Made by a program: the position numbers and the translations under genes
Source of the DNA: Roseobacter sp. SK209-2-6
GTDB taxonomy: Bacteria > Pseudomonadota > Alphaproteobacteria > Rhodobacterales > Rhodobacteraceae
Direction of reading: 5' to 3'
Length of the DNA: 64,000 nucleotides
Assembly (NCBI RefSeq): GCF_000169455.1
Contig: NZ_AAYC01000003.1
Coordinates: forward strand, 286,921 to 350,920
In this document: piece by piece, positions 17,829 to 26,282 of the stretch
How the letters are laid out: each line of letters opens with the position of its first letter
Numbering within the stretch: the stretch's first letter is position 1
The notes under the pieces: generated by a model
What the model saw: only the letters and a program-made list of their open reading frames with translations
Told to the model about the DNA's origin: nothing
Databases searched by the model: none

Positions 17829-18203
17829 GGGTGTTTCTCGTCCTGACAACCAAATCGATCTTTTGGGCACACCCGATCAGAGCACAACACCACAGACAAG
17901 CCAATCCGCAGGGCTTGTGTCTTTTCTGCTGCAAACCTCTTTTGGTGTTGCTTGTGACCTTGCCGCTGCCCCCTAAAACCGTGTCACCTCTACATCTGGG
18001 GAGTAGGGAAGAAACCGGACATCCAACAAGGCCAGTTGCGCCATAAGATTCGCAGCCCCTTTGTCGGTTTACAAGGACACAGTCCCAGCGATCTTTTGTG
18101 CAGGACAAGCCACCTGCCCTTGCCCCCTCCTTTGGCCAGCGCTAAGCCACTGGCAACAAGACAAATCTAGCCTCCACCAGAGAGGTAAGGGAGTGTAAGC
18201 ACA
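17829..18203. other. Divergent promoter region without a gene
   Basis: These 375 bases separate the leftward CPBP gene from the rightward lipoprotein gene and presumably hold both promoters. Codon use in the open frames is unlike the neighbours, and none resembles a known family. I see no RNA gene, repeat or clear operator. Confidence 0.45.
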
Positions 18204-18275
18204 GTGGCCAATCGACCTGCCGCCAGAATGACCAAGGTTCTTTTTCCTCCATTGCGATCTTCCCTATTGCGATCC

Positions 18276-19094
18276 ATGCGGCCTGCGCTTCAGCGCGGCG
18301 CATTGACGGTCCCGGTTCTGGCGGCCGGCCTCTTTTTGTCCGGCTGTGCAGATACATCAAATAGCCGCTCCTCATTTGCTTTTCTATCCAGCTCGGGGCC
18401 GCAAAGGGAGGTGCCAACCTCTCGCAATCAGGCACAGTTTGCAGACGGGAAAATCACCCTTGCAGCCCCTTCCGGGCATTGTTTTGATCCCGAAATCCTA
18501 CGCCAGGAAGCCGATGGCGGCTTTGCTCTCTTGCCGCGCTGCAGTCTCATGCAGGGCAGCAGCTGGTTCGGCAAGCACCGCGCGGCAGTCATAACCGCCA
18601 CGATAGGCGAAGCAAAAGGCGATGCAGCACCCGGATCCGGGGACCTGGCCCATACTGCGGCTGGTGCCAAGCTGCTGCACTATGATGACAGCGGATTGCT
18701 TCCTTTGGTCCGGTTGCACTGGCCAAGCCATGGGGCAACAGGGTCCAGCTTTGCCCAGGGGGCCAGCCCAGAGCACTGGCGTGGTGCCTTTGTGCTGGAC
18801 GGTTCTCTGGTGGTGCTTGCGCTTTATGCTCCAGAAGGCAGCCCAATGCTGGGAGAGGCCGGAGCAGAAGTGCTGCGCGAAATGACCCGCCGCAGCCTGG
18901 AAGCCAGCCTGCAGAGCGCGCCAGAGCCAACTTTGGAAGGTACCCCCTCCCAAGCGGCCCGCCAGATTCAGCAACCCGCGGCCCTATTGCGCCCCAGGCC
19001 CAGGCCCGACGAAGACGCGGTTTCCGCGCATCCGGAAACGAAACCGCGTAAAAAACTCTCACTCGGGCAGCGGATTGCCGGTTTATTTCAGTGA
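18276..19094 (+). CDS. Hypothetical lipoprotein
   Basis: From the ATG at 18276 the protein has 272 residues and a conventional 23-residue lipoprotein signal (MRPALQRGAL, hydrophobic core, then LFLSGC). A longer form from the GTG at 18204 has an AAGGGAG site 11 bases upstream but would place about 24 extra residues before the signal, so the start is uncertain. The mature part holds a conserved-looking domain (GHCFDPEILRQEADGGFALLPRCSLM, about 70-200) with two cysteines, and a low-complexity C-terminus rich in Pro, Arg and Lys ending RKKLSLGQRIAGLFQ. I do not recognise the family. Two further unknown genes follow on the same strand. Confidence 0.7.
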   Translation: MRPALQRGALTVPVLAAGLFLSGCADTSNSRSSFAFLSSSGPQREVPTSRNQAQFADGKITLAAPSGHCFDPEILRQEADGGFALLPRCSLMQGSSWFGKHRAAVITATIGEAKGDAAPGSGDLAHTAAGAKLLHYDDSGLLPLVRLHWPSHGATGSSFAQGASPEHWRGAFVLDGSLVVLALYAPEGSPMLGEAGAEVLREMTRRSLEASLQSAPEPTLEGTPSQAARQIQQPAALLRPRPRPDEDAVSAHPETKPRKKLSLGQRIAGLFQ

Positions 19095-19206
19095 CCTAAA
19101 GCGGCTAGATTGACCTAGGTTTCAGCCTGTCAGAAAGCGGGCCAACCACAAGTCAATGATCTGGATCCGGGCAGAAGCCCAGGCAAGAGGATAGCAAAAC
19201 CCAACG

Positions 19207-19968
19207 ATGGCCGCCTTTTTCGAAAAGCTGAACTATCGCAATGCGCTTCGACGGTGGCGTCGTGCAGCCGCACAAGCGGAAACAGCTCCTCTGGCAGGTC
19301 TGAGAGAGCAGCGCACCCAGGCCAAGGAATTGCGCAGCGCGCTGGATCGCTTGATCCATGTCGCTGATGGTCGACTGGCCCTGCCGCAGATCGGCTCCTC
19401 TTTCTTCCCACGCCCCCATGGCACCGATTGGTCCTGGCGCCCGGAGCTGTGGCGCGGCCCGCTGCCAAGCCCCGGCATCGCCTCTGCTCCGTCGAAATCC
19501 ACCTTGGGCGAAGAGATCACCCTATTTCACGATTGCACCACATCAGAGCTGACTCTTCGTCAGTTGCGCAACAGCCGCGAAGAGGATCTGGCGCCTTTCG
19601 GCCTGCGCATGGATGTGTTCAACTTCGATGGCTCATTCTTATCGCTAGTCGTGGATCTGCCGGTGGAAGCCTGCAAGGGTCTGACCAAGCAGAACCTGAT
19701 CCGCATCGATACGATCATCGAAACCGAAAAGCCGCTGGAAATCTTCGCTCGTCTGAACGTTCGCCACGGCCCCAACACAGATCAACTCGTCCGGGAACTC
19801 CCTGCTGGACTACGACAGGCCACAATCGAATATGATATGGCCTACTCAAACCTGAACGAAAAACGAATAGAGAAGATCTGGCTGGACCTGATCTTTGAAG
19901 GCCCCGTTATGAACCAGGTTACCATACGCGATCTGACCTTTGCGCGCCATCGCCGCGCCAATATCTGA
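19207..19968 (+). CDS. Conserved hypothetical protein, DUF6478-like
   Basis: This 253-residue soluble protein has a basic N-terminus (residues 9-40, helical, Arg rich) followed by a beta-rich domain with WRPELWRGPL, LFHDCTTSELTLRQLRN and DGSFLSLVVDLP. The family looks restricted to Rhodobacterales, and the DUF6478 label is tentative. It is followed after 11 bases by a smaller unknown gene, and the two are probably cotranscribed and may form a complex. No enzyme motif is visible. Confidence 0.65.
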   Translation: MAAFFEKLNYRNALRRWRRAAAQAETAPLAGLREQRTQAKELRSALDRLIHVADGRLALPQIGSSFFPRPHGTDWSWRPELWRGPLPSPGIASAPSKSTLGEEITLFHDCTTSELTLRQLRNSREEDLAPFGLRMDVFNFDGSFLSLVVDLPVEACKGLTKQNLIRIDTIIETEKPLEIFARLNVRHGPNTDQLVRELPAGLRQATIEYDMAYSNLNEKRIEKIWLDLIFEGPVMNQVTIRDLTFARHRRANI

Positions 19969-19979
19969 GGAACCCCAAG

Positions 19980-20360
19980 ATGGCCGATCTTGCTATCAGC
20001 AAAACCTGTTTTCGCAATGGCACCTGGGAAGGCATCATTCGCCAGAAGACTGGCGCAGGGGAGCCGCCTGAGATCCAAGTCCTGTTTCAAGATCAACCCC
20101 TGGAGGGCGTTGAAGTCAGCGAGGGCACGGCGGATGATGAGTGGAACCTTAAGATCACCATCCCACAAGAAGCCATCTCAGATGGGGTGCAGACCTTTGT
20201 CATCACAGAGGCTGGCCAACAGGGGCAAAGGCTGGACAGCTTTACCCTGATTGCGGGTGACGCAGGGGTTGATGACATGCGCGCAGAAATCGATCTTCTG
20301 CGCGCTGAGCTGGACATGCTGAAACGCGCGTTTCGCCGCCATTGTGTGGAAACCAGCTAG
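19980..20360 (+). CDS. Conserved hypothetical protein with C-terminal coiled coil
   Basis: The 126-residue protein has an N-terminal beta-rich part (MADLAISKTCFRNGTWEGII, IQVLFQDQPLEGVEV, WNLKITIPQEAISDGVQTFVI) and a C-terminal heptad helix (DDMRAEIDLLRAELDMLKRAF) suited to oligomerisation. GAGGA lies 8 bases before the ATG, and the gene starts 11 bases after the DUF6478-like gene. I do not recognise a family with known function. Confidence 0.65.
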   Translation: MADLAISKTCFRNGTWEGIIRQKTGAGEPPEIQVLFQDQPLEGVEVSEGTADDEWNLKITIPQEAISDGVQTFVITEAGQQGQRLDSFTLIAGDAGVDDMRAEIDLLRAELDMLKRAFRRHCVETS

Positions 20361-20420
20361 TTCCAAAACGGGCTGCCGCAGCCATTGGCAATGTCAAAGA
20401 GTCCCCTGCCTGAAGACACT

Positions 20421-21164
20421 CTAGGACAGCGCAGAAAATGCCTCTGCCACCTGTTTCATTGCCTTGGCATAGGGCATTGGCCCATAGCTGCAGCGCGCAA
20501 CGCCTGCCATTGCCGCATCAGAAATCGACAACCCCCGCATCATTGCATTAACCGGCAACGGGCAAGCACCGCAAAAACGCGCCAGCAGCTCGGTATCCGT
20601 TAGGCCCGGCACAAAGAAGCCGCTGGCCCCTGCCTCACCATAGGTCGCAGCACGTTCCAGCGCTTCAGGCAAAAGCGCTTCATGTTTGGAGCGGTCTTTT
20701 TCCTTCAGGAACAGGTCGGTACGCGCATTGATAAAAAAGTCTTCATTGGCTGCGCGAACAGCAGCCACGCGTTTGCCCTGCGTCGCGACATCATAAAGAC
20801 CTTCGCCACCAACAATCTGATCCTCAAAGTTCAGACCAATGGCACCGGCCTCAACCAGGCGCTGCACATTCTGCGTCACCTGTTCCGGTTCCACCGCATA
20901 GGCACCTTCAAAATCAACACTCAGCGGCAGTTCACAGCTCTCCGAAATCCGGCGCACGATGGTCAGGAGGAGATCCAGTGGGAGCTGCTCCCCATCGCCA
21001 TAGCCCTGTGCTGCCGCCACGGACCAACTGCCCGTTGCGAGCGCCTGCGCCCCGGCCTGCTCCACCGCAAGCGCACTGCCGGCATCCCAAATATTGTAGA
21101 GAACAATGGGATCACCTGGCTGATGCCGCTGCGCAAATGCAAGTGCCCTGGTCTGATAACTCAT
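20421..21164 (-). CDS. Isocitrate lyase/PEP mutase family protein
   Basis: This is a 247-residue TIM-barrel protein of the ICL/PEPM superfamily. IVLYNIWDAGSA and LPLSVDFEGAYA carry the metal/substrate loops, LNFEDQ the next conserved acid, and FFINARTDLFL the conserved NARTD motif. The isocitrate-lyase KKCGH loop is missing, so it is not aceA. Members of this branch cleave or mutate 2-oxo carboxylates (PEP mutase, oxaloacetate or methylisocitrate lyase-like); the substrate is unknown. Its ATG overlaps the stop of ada by four bases (21161-21164), so it is translated with the DNA-repair gene. Confidence 0.8.
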   Translation of the reverse strand: MSYQTRALAFAQRHQPGDPIVLYNIWDAGSALAVEQAGAQALATGSWSVAAAQGYGDGEQLPLDLLLTIVRRISESCELPLSVDFEGAYAVEPEQVTQNVQRLVEAGAIGLNFEDQIVGGEGLYDVATQGKRVAAVRAANEDFFINARTDLFLKEKDRSKHEALLPEALERAATYGEAGASGFFVPGLTDTELLARFCGACPLPVNAMMRGLSISDAAMAGVARCSYGPMPYAKAMKQVAEAFSALS

Positions 21165-22225
21165 GCTGAAAGCCTCTGTTTGTATCCTGTTTCAATCTCT
21201 ATCAGGCGCTGCTTGCGCCAGAGCCCACCGCCATAGCCAGTCAGGCCACCATCGGCGGCAAGCACCCGGTGGCAGGGGACCGCAACGGCAATCTGATTGC
21301 TGCCATTGGCCCGCGCAACGGCCCGGGTTGCAGAAGGCCGACCAAGCTCCTGCGCAATCTGCGAATAGCTGCGGGTCTCCCCTGCGGGGATTTCCAGCAG
21401 ATAGCGCCAGACCTCCTGCTCAAAGGCTGTACCATGCAGAGCCAGGTCAGTTTTGAAACTGGCCTCCTCCCCGTCAAAATAGCGGTGCAGCTCTTCGGCG
21501 ATTTGCTGGGTTGGCTCCGGGCGACCAAAGCCAATACCACCAGGCTGTGCCTTTTGCAGCCGCTGCATCTCGCGCGGCAGGGCCTTGCGGTCGGCAAATT
21601 CCAAGAGATGCAGCCGGTGCGGACAGGAAATGGCAATCATCGCCCCCAGCGGGGTCTCGATCCAATCGGCCTGCAACAGCGCATCCTTGCGGAAGGCCCC
21701 GGGCGGCAGTCCCACCAGCCGGGCAAAGGCCGCGCGAAAGGCAGAGGGGCTCTCAAACCCCGCATCAATCTGTGCGGCAATCACCGGTTCACCGGCTTTG
21801 AGCGTGGTAAAGCCATCACGCAACCGCCGCTGTCGCGCCATTTCAAGAAAGGTCATCCCAAAATGGCGTTTGAAGGCGCGGCGCACGGTTGAGGGGTCAA
21901 ACCCCATTGCCACCACATCACCTTCGCCCCAGCGATAACTCGGGCGCGCTTCCAATGCATCGAGAAGCGGTTGCACCATCGGGTCATCCCCGGCCGCTGC
22001 TTTCAGTGGTTTGCAGCGCTTGCAGGCCCGAAACCCTGCTTCGATACATTGGCCCGGCGAGGCAAAGAACTGGCAGTTCTCAAACTTGGGATTGCGCGCC
22101 GGGCAGCTGAGGCGACAGAAAATACCGGTAGAGGTCACGCCCACATAGGCGCGCCCTTCATAGGTTTCGTCGCGGGCACATAGCGCCGCGTAGAGGGTTT
22201 TGGAATCAGGAAGATCGAACATCAT
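21161..22225 (-). CDS. ada: Bifunctional DNA alkylation repair protein/transcriptional activator
   Basis: From the ATG at 22223-22225 the protein has 354 residues, the E. coli Ada length. The N-terminal methylphosphotriester domain has the Cys4 zinc site (Cys37, Cys41, Cys68, Cys71; Cys37 is the expected methyl acceptor). An AraC-type helix-turn-helix follows (about 85-180, GFDPSTVRRAFKRHFGM and GFESPSAFRAAF). The C-terminal O6-methylguanine methyltransferase domain has PCHR with Cys318 as acceptor. It should activate its own operon once methylated. The downstream PEP mutase-like gene overlaps it and would share the induction. A TTG two codons earlier is a less likely start. Confidence 0.95.
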   Translation of the reverse strand: MMFDLPDSKTLYAALCARDETYEGRAYVGVTSTGIFCRLSCPARNPKFENCQFFASPGQCIEAGFRACKRCKPLKAAAGDDPMVQPLLDALEARPSYRWGEGDVVAMGFDPSTVRRAFKRHFGMTFLEMARQRRLRDGFTTLKAGEPVIAAQIDAGFESPSAFRAAFARLVGLPPGAFRKDALLQADWIETPLGAMIAISCPHRLHLLEFADRKALPREMQRLQKAQPGGIGFGRPEPTQQIAEELHRYFDGEEASFKTDLALHGTAFEQEVWRYLLEIPAGETRSYSQIAQELGRPSATRAVARANGSNQIAVAVPCHRVLAADGGLTGYGGGLWRKQRLIEIETGYKQRLSA

Positions 22226-22353
22226 GGCCAAAGCTTAGCCAATCAATCCGCCGCCCGTCGCCGGTTTCCGGGCGTTAATCGCAAATCTTTTTCATCACGC
22301 TTGCGTGTGATGCGCCCCGCCAGAGTGGCTGGCGAGGCTAGGTATCCCAGGCG

Positions 22354-23439
22354 CTAGCGCCCGCTCTTGCGATTGCGCTTCTGGACCGCGCGAATGGTCT
22401 TTTGCAGCGCCTTGCTCTTGCCTTTGCGTTCACTCAGCGAGGCCGTGTTGAAGCTTTCTTCTGCTTTCAACTTATTCCAGCGCTGCAGCCGGGCCTCTTC
22501 CACCTCGCCGCTGGCGATAGCCGCTGCAATGGCGCAGCCCGGTTCACCTTCATGGGCGCAGTTGCGGAATTTGCATTGCCCGGCCAGCTCTTCCAGATCC
22601 GCAAACAAATCGGCAATACCGCTTTCGGCCTCGGCCATCTGCAGCTCTCGCATGCCCGGAGTGTCCAGCACAGCGCAGCCATTTGGCATGAAATGCATCT
22701 GCCGATGGCGGGTGGTGTGTCGGCCGCGCGCGTCGTCTTCACGAATTTCGCCGGTTGCTGCCCGCCCCTCTCCAAAAAGCGCATTGACCAGGGTGGATTT
22801 CCCCACCCCGGAAGAGCCGAGAAACACCAGGGTCTGTCCCGGCTTGCACCAGGGGGCCAGCTGCTCCCTGGCTTCGGGGCTTTTGGCATTAAGCAAAACC
22901 ACCGGCACCCGGTCGGAGATGCTGCGCGCCTGCTCCACATAAGGGATCGGGTCGTCACAGAGGTCCGGCTTGGTCAGCAGGATCACCGGCATCACTTCGG
23001 CCTCAAAGGCCAATGCAATGAACCGCTCCAGCCGGGCCAGGTTAAAATCCTGATTGCAGGAGGTGACGATAAAGCTGGTATCGGCATTGGCTGCGATCAA
23101 CTGGATTGAACGGTCATGACCCGGCGCACGGCGTTTGAACAGGCTCTTGCGCTCCAGCACTTCGCTATTGGCAGGCAGGGCCCGATTGAGGAGCAGCCAA
23201 TCGCCAACCGTGGCTTCTGGCCCCGGCGGTATCAGCTCGTCTATCTCTTCGCCCTGCACCCGCAAGCCATTGCGGTGGGCAGAGGTCACCCGAACTGGCG
23301 GGGTTTCACGTAAGTCGCGGTCCAGGGTCTGATGGGCAAAGAAGTTTTGCCAGCCAAGCTGTGTCAGCGGGTCAAGCTCTGCTGCTTTTTCGGTCTGATC
23401 TCCCTCGCTCGGGAGGAATTGGGAATAATCCCGTATCAT
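22354..23439 (-). CDS. rsgA: Ribosome small-subunit-dependent GTPase A
   Basis: The 361-residue circularly permuted GTPase aids late 30S maturation. An N-terminal OB-like part (TPPVRVTSAHRNGLRV) is followed by the permuted G motifs: LTKPD (G4) before GSSGVGKST (G1), then DTPG (G3). The C-terminal zinc cluster is CKFRNCAHEGEPGC. A Lys/Arg-rich tail ends the protein. The start at 23437-23439 (MIRDYSQFLP) is the usual N-terminus; there is no strong ribosome site, and an upstream GTG frame to 23517 is possible but unlike the family. Confidence 0.93.
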   Translation of the reverse strand: MIRDYSQFLPSEGDQTEKAAELDPLTQLGWQNFFAHQTLDRDLRETPPVRVTSAHRNGLRVQGEEIDELIPPGPEATVGDWLLLNRALPANSEVLERKSLFKRRAPGHDRSIQLIAANADTSFIVTSCNQDFNLARLERFIALAFEAEVMPVILLTKPDLCDDPIPYVEQARSISDRVPVVLLNAKSPEAREQLAPWCKPGQTLVFLGSSGVGKSTLVNALFGEGRAATGEIREDDARGRHTTRHRQMHFMPNGCAVLDTPGMRELQMAEAESGIADLFADLEELAGQCKFRNCAHEGEPGCAIAAAIASGEVEEARLQRWNKLKAEESFNTASLSERKGKSKALQKTIRAVQKRNRKSGR

Positions 23440-23701
23440 TGGTTTGAAACTTTCATGGAGTGGCCTGGGCGCGGAGCCGTAGCCAAGGAATTTCTGGATC
23501 TCGGGTGTGCAGCACATCCGTTCCCATTGGCGCTGGCCATTGGGGAAGGCTGAGATGAAACTGCTGCGGGAAGCCGCTGTCGCTTCCCCCTTTTACCGGG
23601 ACATACATTCTCCATGTTTGCTCTGACAGAATAGGTGCGCGCCGCGCAACGGTCAACTCCGCCCCGTCGACACTGGCCTGAAGCAGAGGATAAAGCAGTA
23701 A
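23440..23701. other. Gap upstream of rsgA
   Basis: Between the rsgA start and the terminator of the gpmI-envC-ctpA operon there is no gene that I can support. It should carry the rsgA promoter. No tRNA-like fold or repeat is visible. Confidence 0.4.
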
Positions 23702-23724
23702 AAAGACCGCCTCTCACGAGGCGG
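23697..23724 (-). terminator. Rho-independent terminator of the gpmI-envC-ctpA operon
   Basis: On the minus strand CCGCCTC and GAGGCGG (arms at 23718-23724 and 23707-23713, 4-base loop) are followed by TCTTTTTAC. It lies about 60 bases after the ctpA stop. Confidence 0.85.
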
Positions 23725-23785
23725 CCATTTGTCTTGTAGCGGTTGAAAACCCGGGACTCCGCCCCTTGGTTTTCACAGCACAGCA

Positions 23786-25117
23786 CTATTTCGACCCAAG
23801 GGCGACAAGCCCTTTCAGAATGTCGATTGCATAGGCCAGCTGATAGTCTTGCTCACGCAGTTCCGCCGCTTTTTCCGCCTTTGCCCGATCCTCTTCGATC
23901 TGACGGATTTCATCCTCGGTCAGGCTGTCATTGTTCAGGCTTCCGCGCAGGTCCGCCTCGGAACGTGTACGGCGACCGTTGGCCTCCTCCTCTTCCTCGG
24001 TGGCGCGGCGGCGCGGCTGTTCGACAACGATGTCAGGAGAGACGCCAAGCGCCTGGATGGAGCGACCCGACGGGGTGTAATAGCGCGCGGTGGTGAGGCG
24101 CATTGCCCCTTCGCCACGCAGCGGCATCACCGTCTGGACCGAGCCTTTACCAAAGCTCTTGGTGCCGACGACGATGGCACGGCGGTGATCCTGCAGCGCG
24201 CCGGCGACGATTTCAGACGCAGAGGCAGAACCGCCGTTGATCAGCACCACGATGGGCTTACCCGCAGAGAGGTCACCGGGCGTGGCGTTGAAACGTTCGC
24301 CATCTTCGGGGTTGCGCCCACGGGTGGAGACGATCTCACCGCTTTCAAGGAAGCTGTCGGCCACCCGAATGGCCTGGGTCAGCAAACCGCCGGGATTGTT
24401 GCGCAGGTCCAGAACAATGCCGTTCACATTCTCGGGCCCACCCGCCTCTTCGATCTGCTTGGCCAGGCCAGATTCCAGGTTTGGCGTGGTCTGGTCGTTG
24501 AAGGTAGTGATGCGCAAGACCACGGTCTCGCCCTCGGTGCGGGCGCGCACGGCAGTCAGCTTGATGGTGTCGCGGATGATCGAGACATCAAAGGGCTCAG
24601 GCTCACCTTCGCGCACAACGGTGATTACGATCTCAGAACCCACCGGCCCACGCATCAGATCCACCGCCTCATCAAGGCTGAGGCCCAACACGCTATCCCC
24701 ATCCACATGGGTGACAAAATCCCCGGCTTCGATCCCGGCTTCATCCGCTGGGGTGCCGTCGATCGGGGAGACGACTTTGACAAAGCCCTCTTCCTGGGTG
24801 ACCTCGATGCCAAGACCGCCGAATTCACCACGGGTTTGCACCCGCATGCTGGCGGCATCATCCGGAGAAAGGTAGCTGGAATGTGGATCAAGCGAGGAGA
24901 GCATGCCGCCAATCGCGGCTTCGATCAGCTCTTTCTCATCTACATCTTCGACATACTGCGCGCGGATACGCTCAAAAATATCGCCAAAAAGATCCAGCTG
25001 CTCATAGACGGTCGCCTCACGCACACCTTCCTGTGCCAGCAGCGGACCCGCCACATAGGTTGTCGCCACAATCCCGGCAAGCGTACCGCCAAAAGCGGCC
25101 ATGGCAAATTTTCTCAT
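23786..25117 (-). CDS. ctpA: S41 family C-terminal processing peptidase
   Basis: The 443-residue periplasmic protease has an N-terminal signal or anchor (MRKFAMAAFGGTLAGIVATTYVAG), a helical segment, a PDZ domain (about 100-185, GGLGIEVTQEEGFVKVVSP) and the S41 core. The Ser/Lys dyad region is GGSASASEIVAGALQDHRRA followed by GTKSFGKGSVQT. The last 80 residues are charged (EEEEEANGRRTRSEA) and coiled. The ATG at 25115-25117 is preferred; a GTG at 25130-25132 would overlap the envC-like gene. CtpA enzymes degrade or activate envelope proteins such as peptidoglycan hydrolases, and it is encoded directly after the EnvC-like factor. Confidence 0.95.
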   Translation of the reverse strand: MRKFAMAAFGGTLAGIVATTYVAGPLLAQEGVREATVYEQLDLFGDIFERIRAQYVEDVDEKELIEAAIGGMLSSLDPHSSYLSPDDAASMRVQTRGEFGGLGIEVTQEEGFVKVVSPIDGTPADEAGIEAGDFVTHVDGDSVLGLSLDEAVDLMRGPVGSEIVITVVREGEPEPFDVSIIRDTIKLTAVRARTEGETVVLRITTFNDQTTPNLESGLAKQIEEAGGPENVNGIVLDLRNNPGGLLTQAIRVADSFLESGEIVSTRGRNPEDGERFNATPGDLSAGKPIVVLINGGSASASEIVAGALQDHRRAIVVGTKSFGKGSVQTVMPLRGEGAMRLTTARYYTPSGRSIQALGVSPDIVVEQPRRRATEEEEEANGRRTRSEADLRGSLNNDSLTEDEIRQIEEDRAKAEKAAELREQDYQLAYAIDILKGLVALGSK

Positions 25118-25124
25118 GAAACTT

Positions 25125-26282
25125 TCATCCACCTTTTCCGGTGCGGAACCATGTCTCAGGGTCCACCGGGCTGTTTTCCATTCTGACTTCTATATAGAGC
25201 GTTTCTGTCCGGTCAGTTCCACCCCCTTCACCGCTAAGTGACAAAATGGCACCAGCTTGCGGGGTATCTCCACCCATAAGGCCCACCGGCGTCCCCTCTG
25301 GGATCACCTGACCGGCATCGCCAAAAACCTCTGCGAGTCCTGACAGAATAAAGAGGGTCTCGGGCTGAGGTTCAAGGATCATGACATTGCCCAGGTCCAA
25401 AAGTGGCCCACGGTAGCGGATCGTTGCAGCCGTGGGAGAGGTCACCAGAGCCCGGGGACGCGCTGCGACCAACAGGCCGGGCCGGGCGATCCCGGCTGCA
25501 TCCTTTTGGCCAAACCCGCGCAAAACCAGGCCTTCCAATGGCAAAGGTAGCTCACCGCGCAACGCAGAGATATCCGCCGTCGCGGGTGCGACCTCCCCGT
25601 CTATTGCGATTTCCGCCAATCCGCTGGCAAATCCCGAAAGGGTCTCGGTTGAGGAGATCAATATCGCCGTGCGTGTTGCATCTGCAGTAAAGCGGCGCGG
25701 CAAATCGGTGCGATCCGCAATCGCTTTAGACAGCGCGGTGCGGGCTTCCTGCACGCCGCTCAACCCTTTTTCCAAGGTTCCAGCAGCATTTTGCTGCAAC
25801 AGGCGCAGGGACTGCACCTCTTCCAGATCCGCGCGCAGCGATTCTACGCGGGCATGCAGGCCGGGTGTGACCTCTGCCACCATCATGGCAGAGCGCGCGG
25901 CCCCCAAAGGACCCGAGGGGTGCAGCATCAGCACCGGTGGGGCGGAGGTCTCTATCGTCTGGAGAATGCCCAAGAGGTCGGCCACCTCATCCTGACGGGC
26001 ATCCAATTGCGCCAGAACCTGCGCTTCGCGGCGCGCGACCTGGCGCAGGCCTTCGCGCATGGCGCCCAAGCCCGCCTCATAGGCGCGCAGGGTTTGGGTC
26101 AGGGCTTTTACCCGATCACGCGCGCTTTCGGCCTGTTCCAGCTGCACCGTTGCCTGCTCCAGCTGCGCCGCCGCTGCGATTGCGGCAGCGGCAGGGTCCT
26201 GTTCTGCCCGCAGGGGCAGCGCCAGAAGTGCAAGCACAGAGGCCGCGGCAAGGCGGCTCAACCAGGCAGGGCGCAGGATCAT
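25125..26282 (-). CDS. EnvC-like murein hydrolase activator, degenerate LytM domain
   Basis: This 385-residue periplasmic protein has a signal peptide (to LPLRAEQ), a long coiled coil (about 30-200) and a C-terminal LytM/M23-like domain (about 255-380). In active M23 peptidases the last motif reads HLHFEV; here it is TLYIEVRM, and the first HxxxD ligands are also missing (ARPGLLVAARP). It should therefore be a non-enzymatic activator of amidases, like EnvC. Its start overlaps the gpmI stop (ATGA at 26279-26282) and ctpA follows after 7 bases. This synteny is common in alphaproteobacteria. Confidence 0.85.
   Translation of the reverse strand: MILRPAWLSRLAAASVLALLALPLRAEQDPAAAAIAAAAQLEQATVQLEQAESARDRVKALTQTLRAYEAGLGAMREGLRQVARREAQVLAQLDARQDEVADLLGILQTIETSAPPVLMLHPSGPLGAARSAMMVAEVTPGLHARVESLRADLEEVQSLRLLQQNAAGTLEKGLSGVQEARTALSKAIADRTDLPRRFTADATRTAILISSTETLSGFASGLAEIAIDGEVAPATADISALRGELPLPLEGLVLRGFGQKDAAGIARPGLLVAARPRALVTSPTAATIRYRGPLLDLGNVMILEPQPETLFILSGLAEVFGDAGQVIPEGTPVGLMGGDTPQAGAILSLSGEGGGTDRTETLYIEVRMENSPVDPETWFRTGKGG

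Noticed and set aside
23849..25186. 445-codon plus-strand frame opposite ctpA
   Set aside because: The ctpA motifs fix the coding strand; this is a shadow frame.
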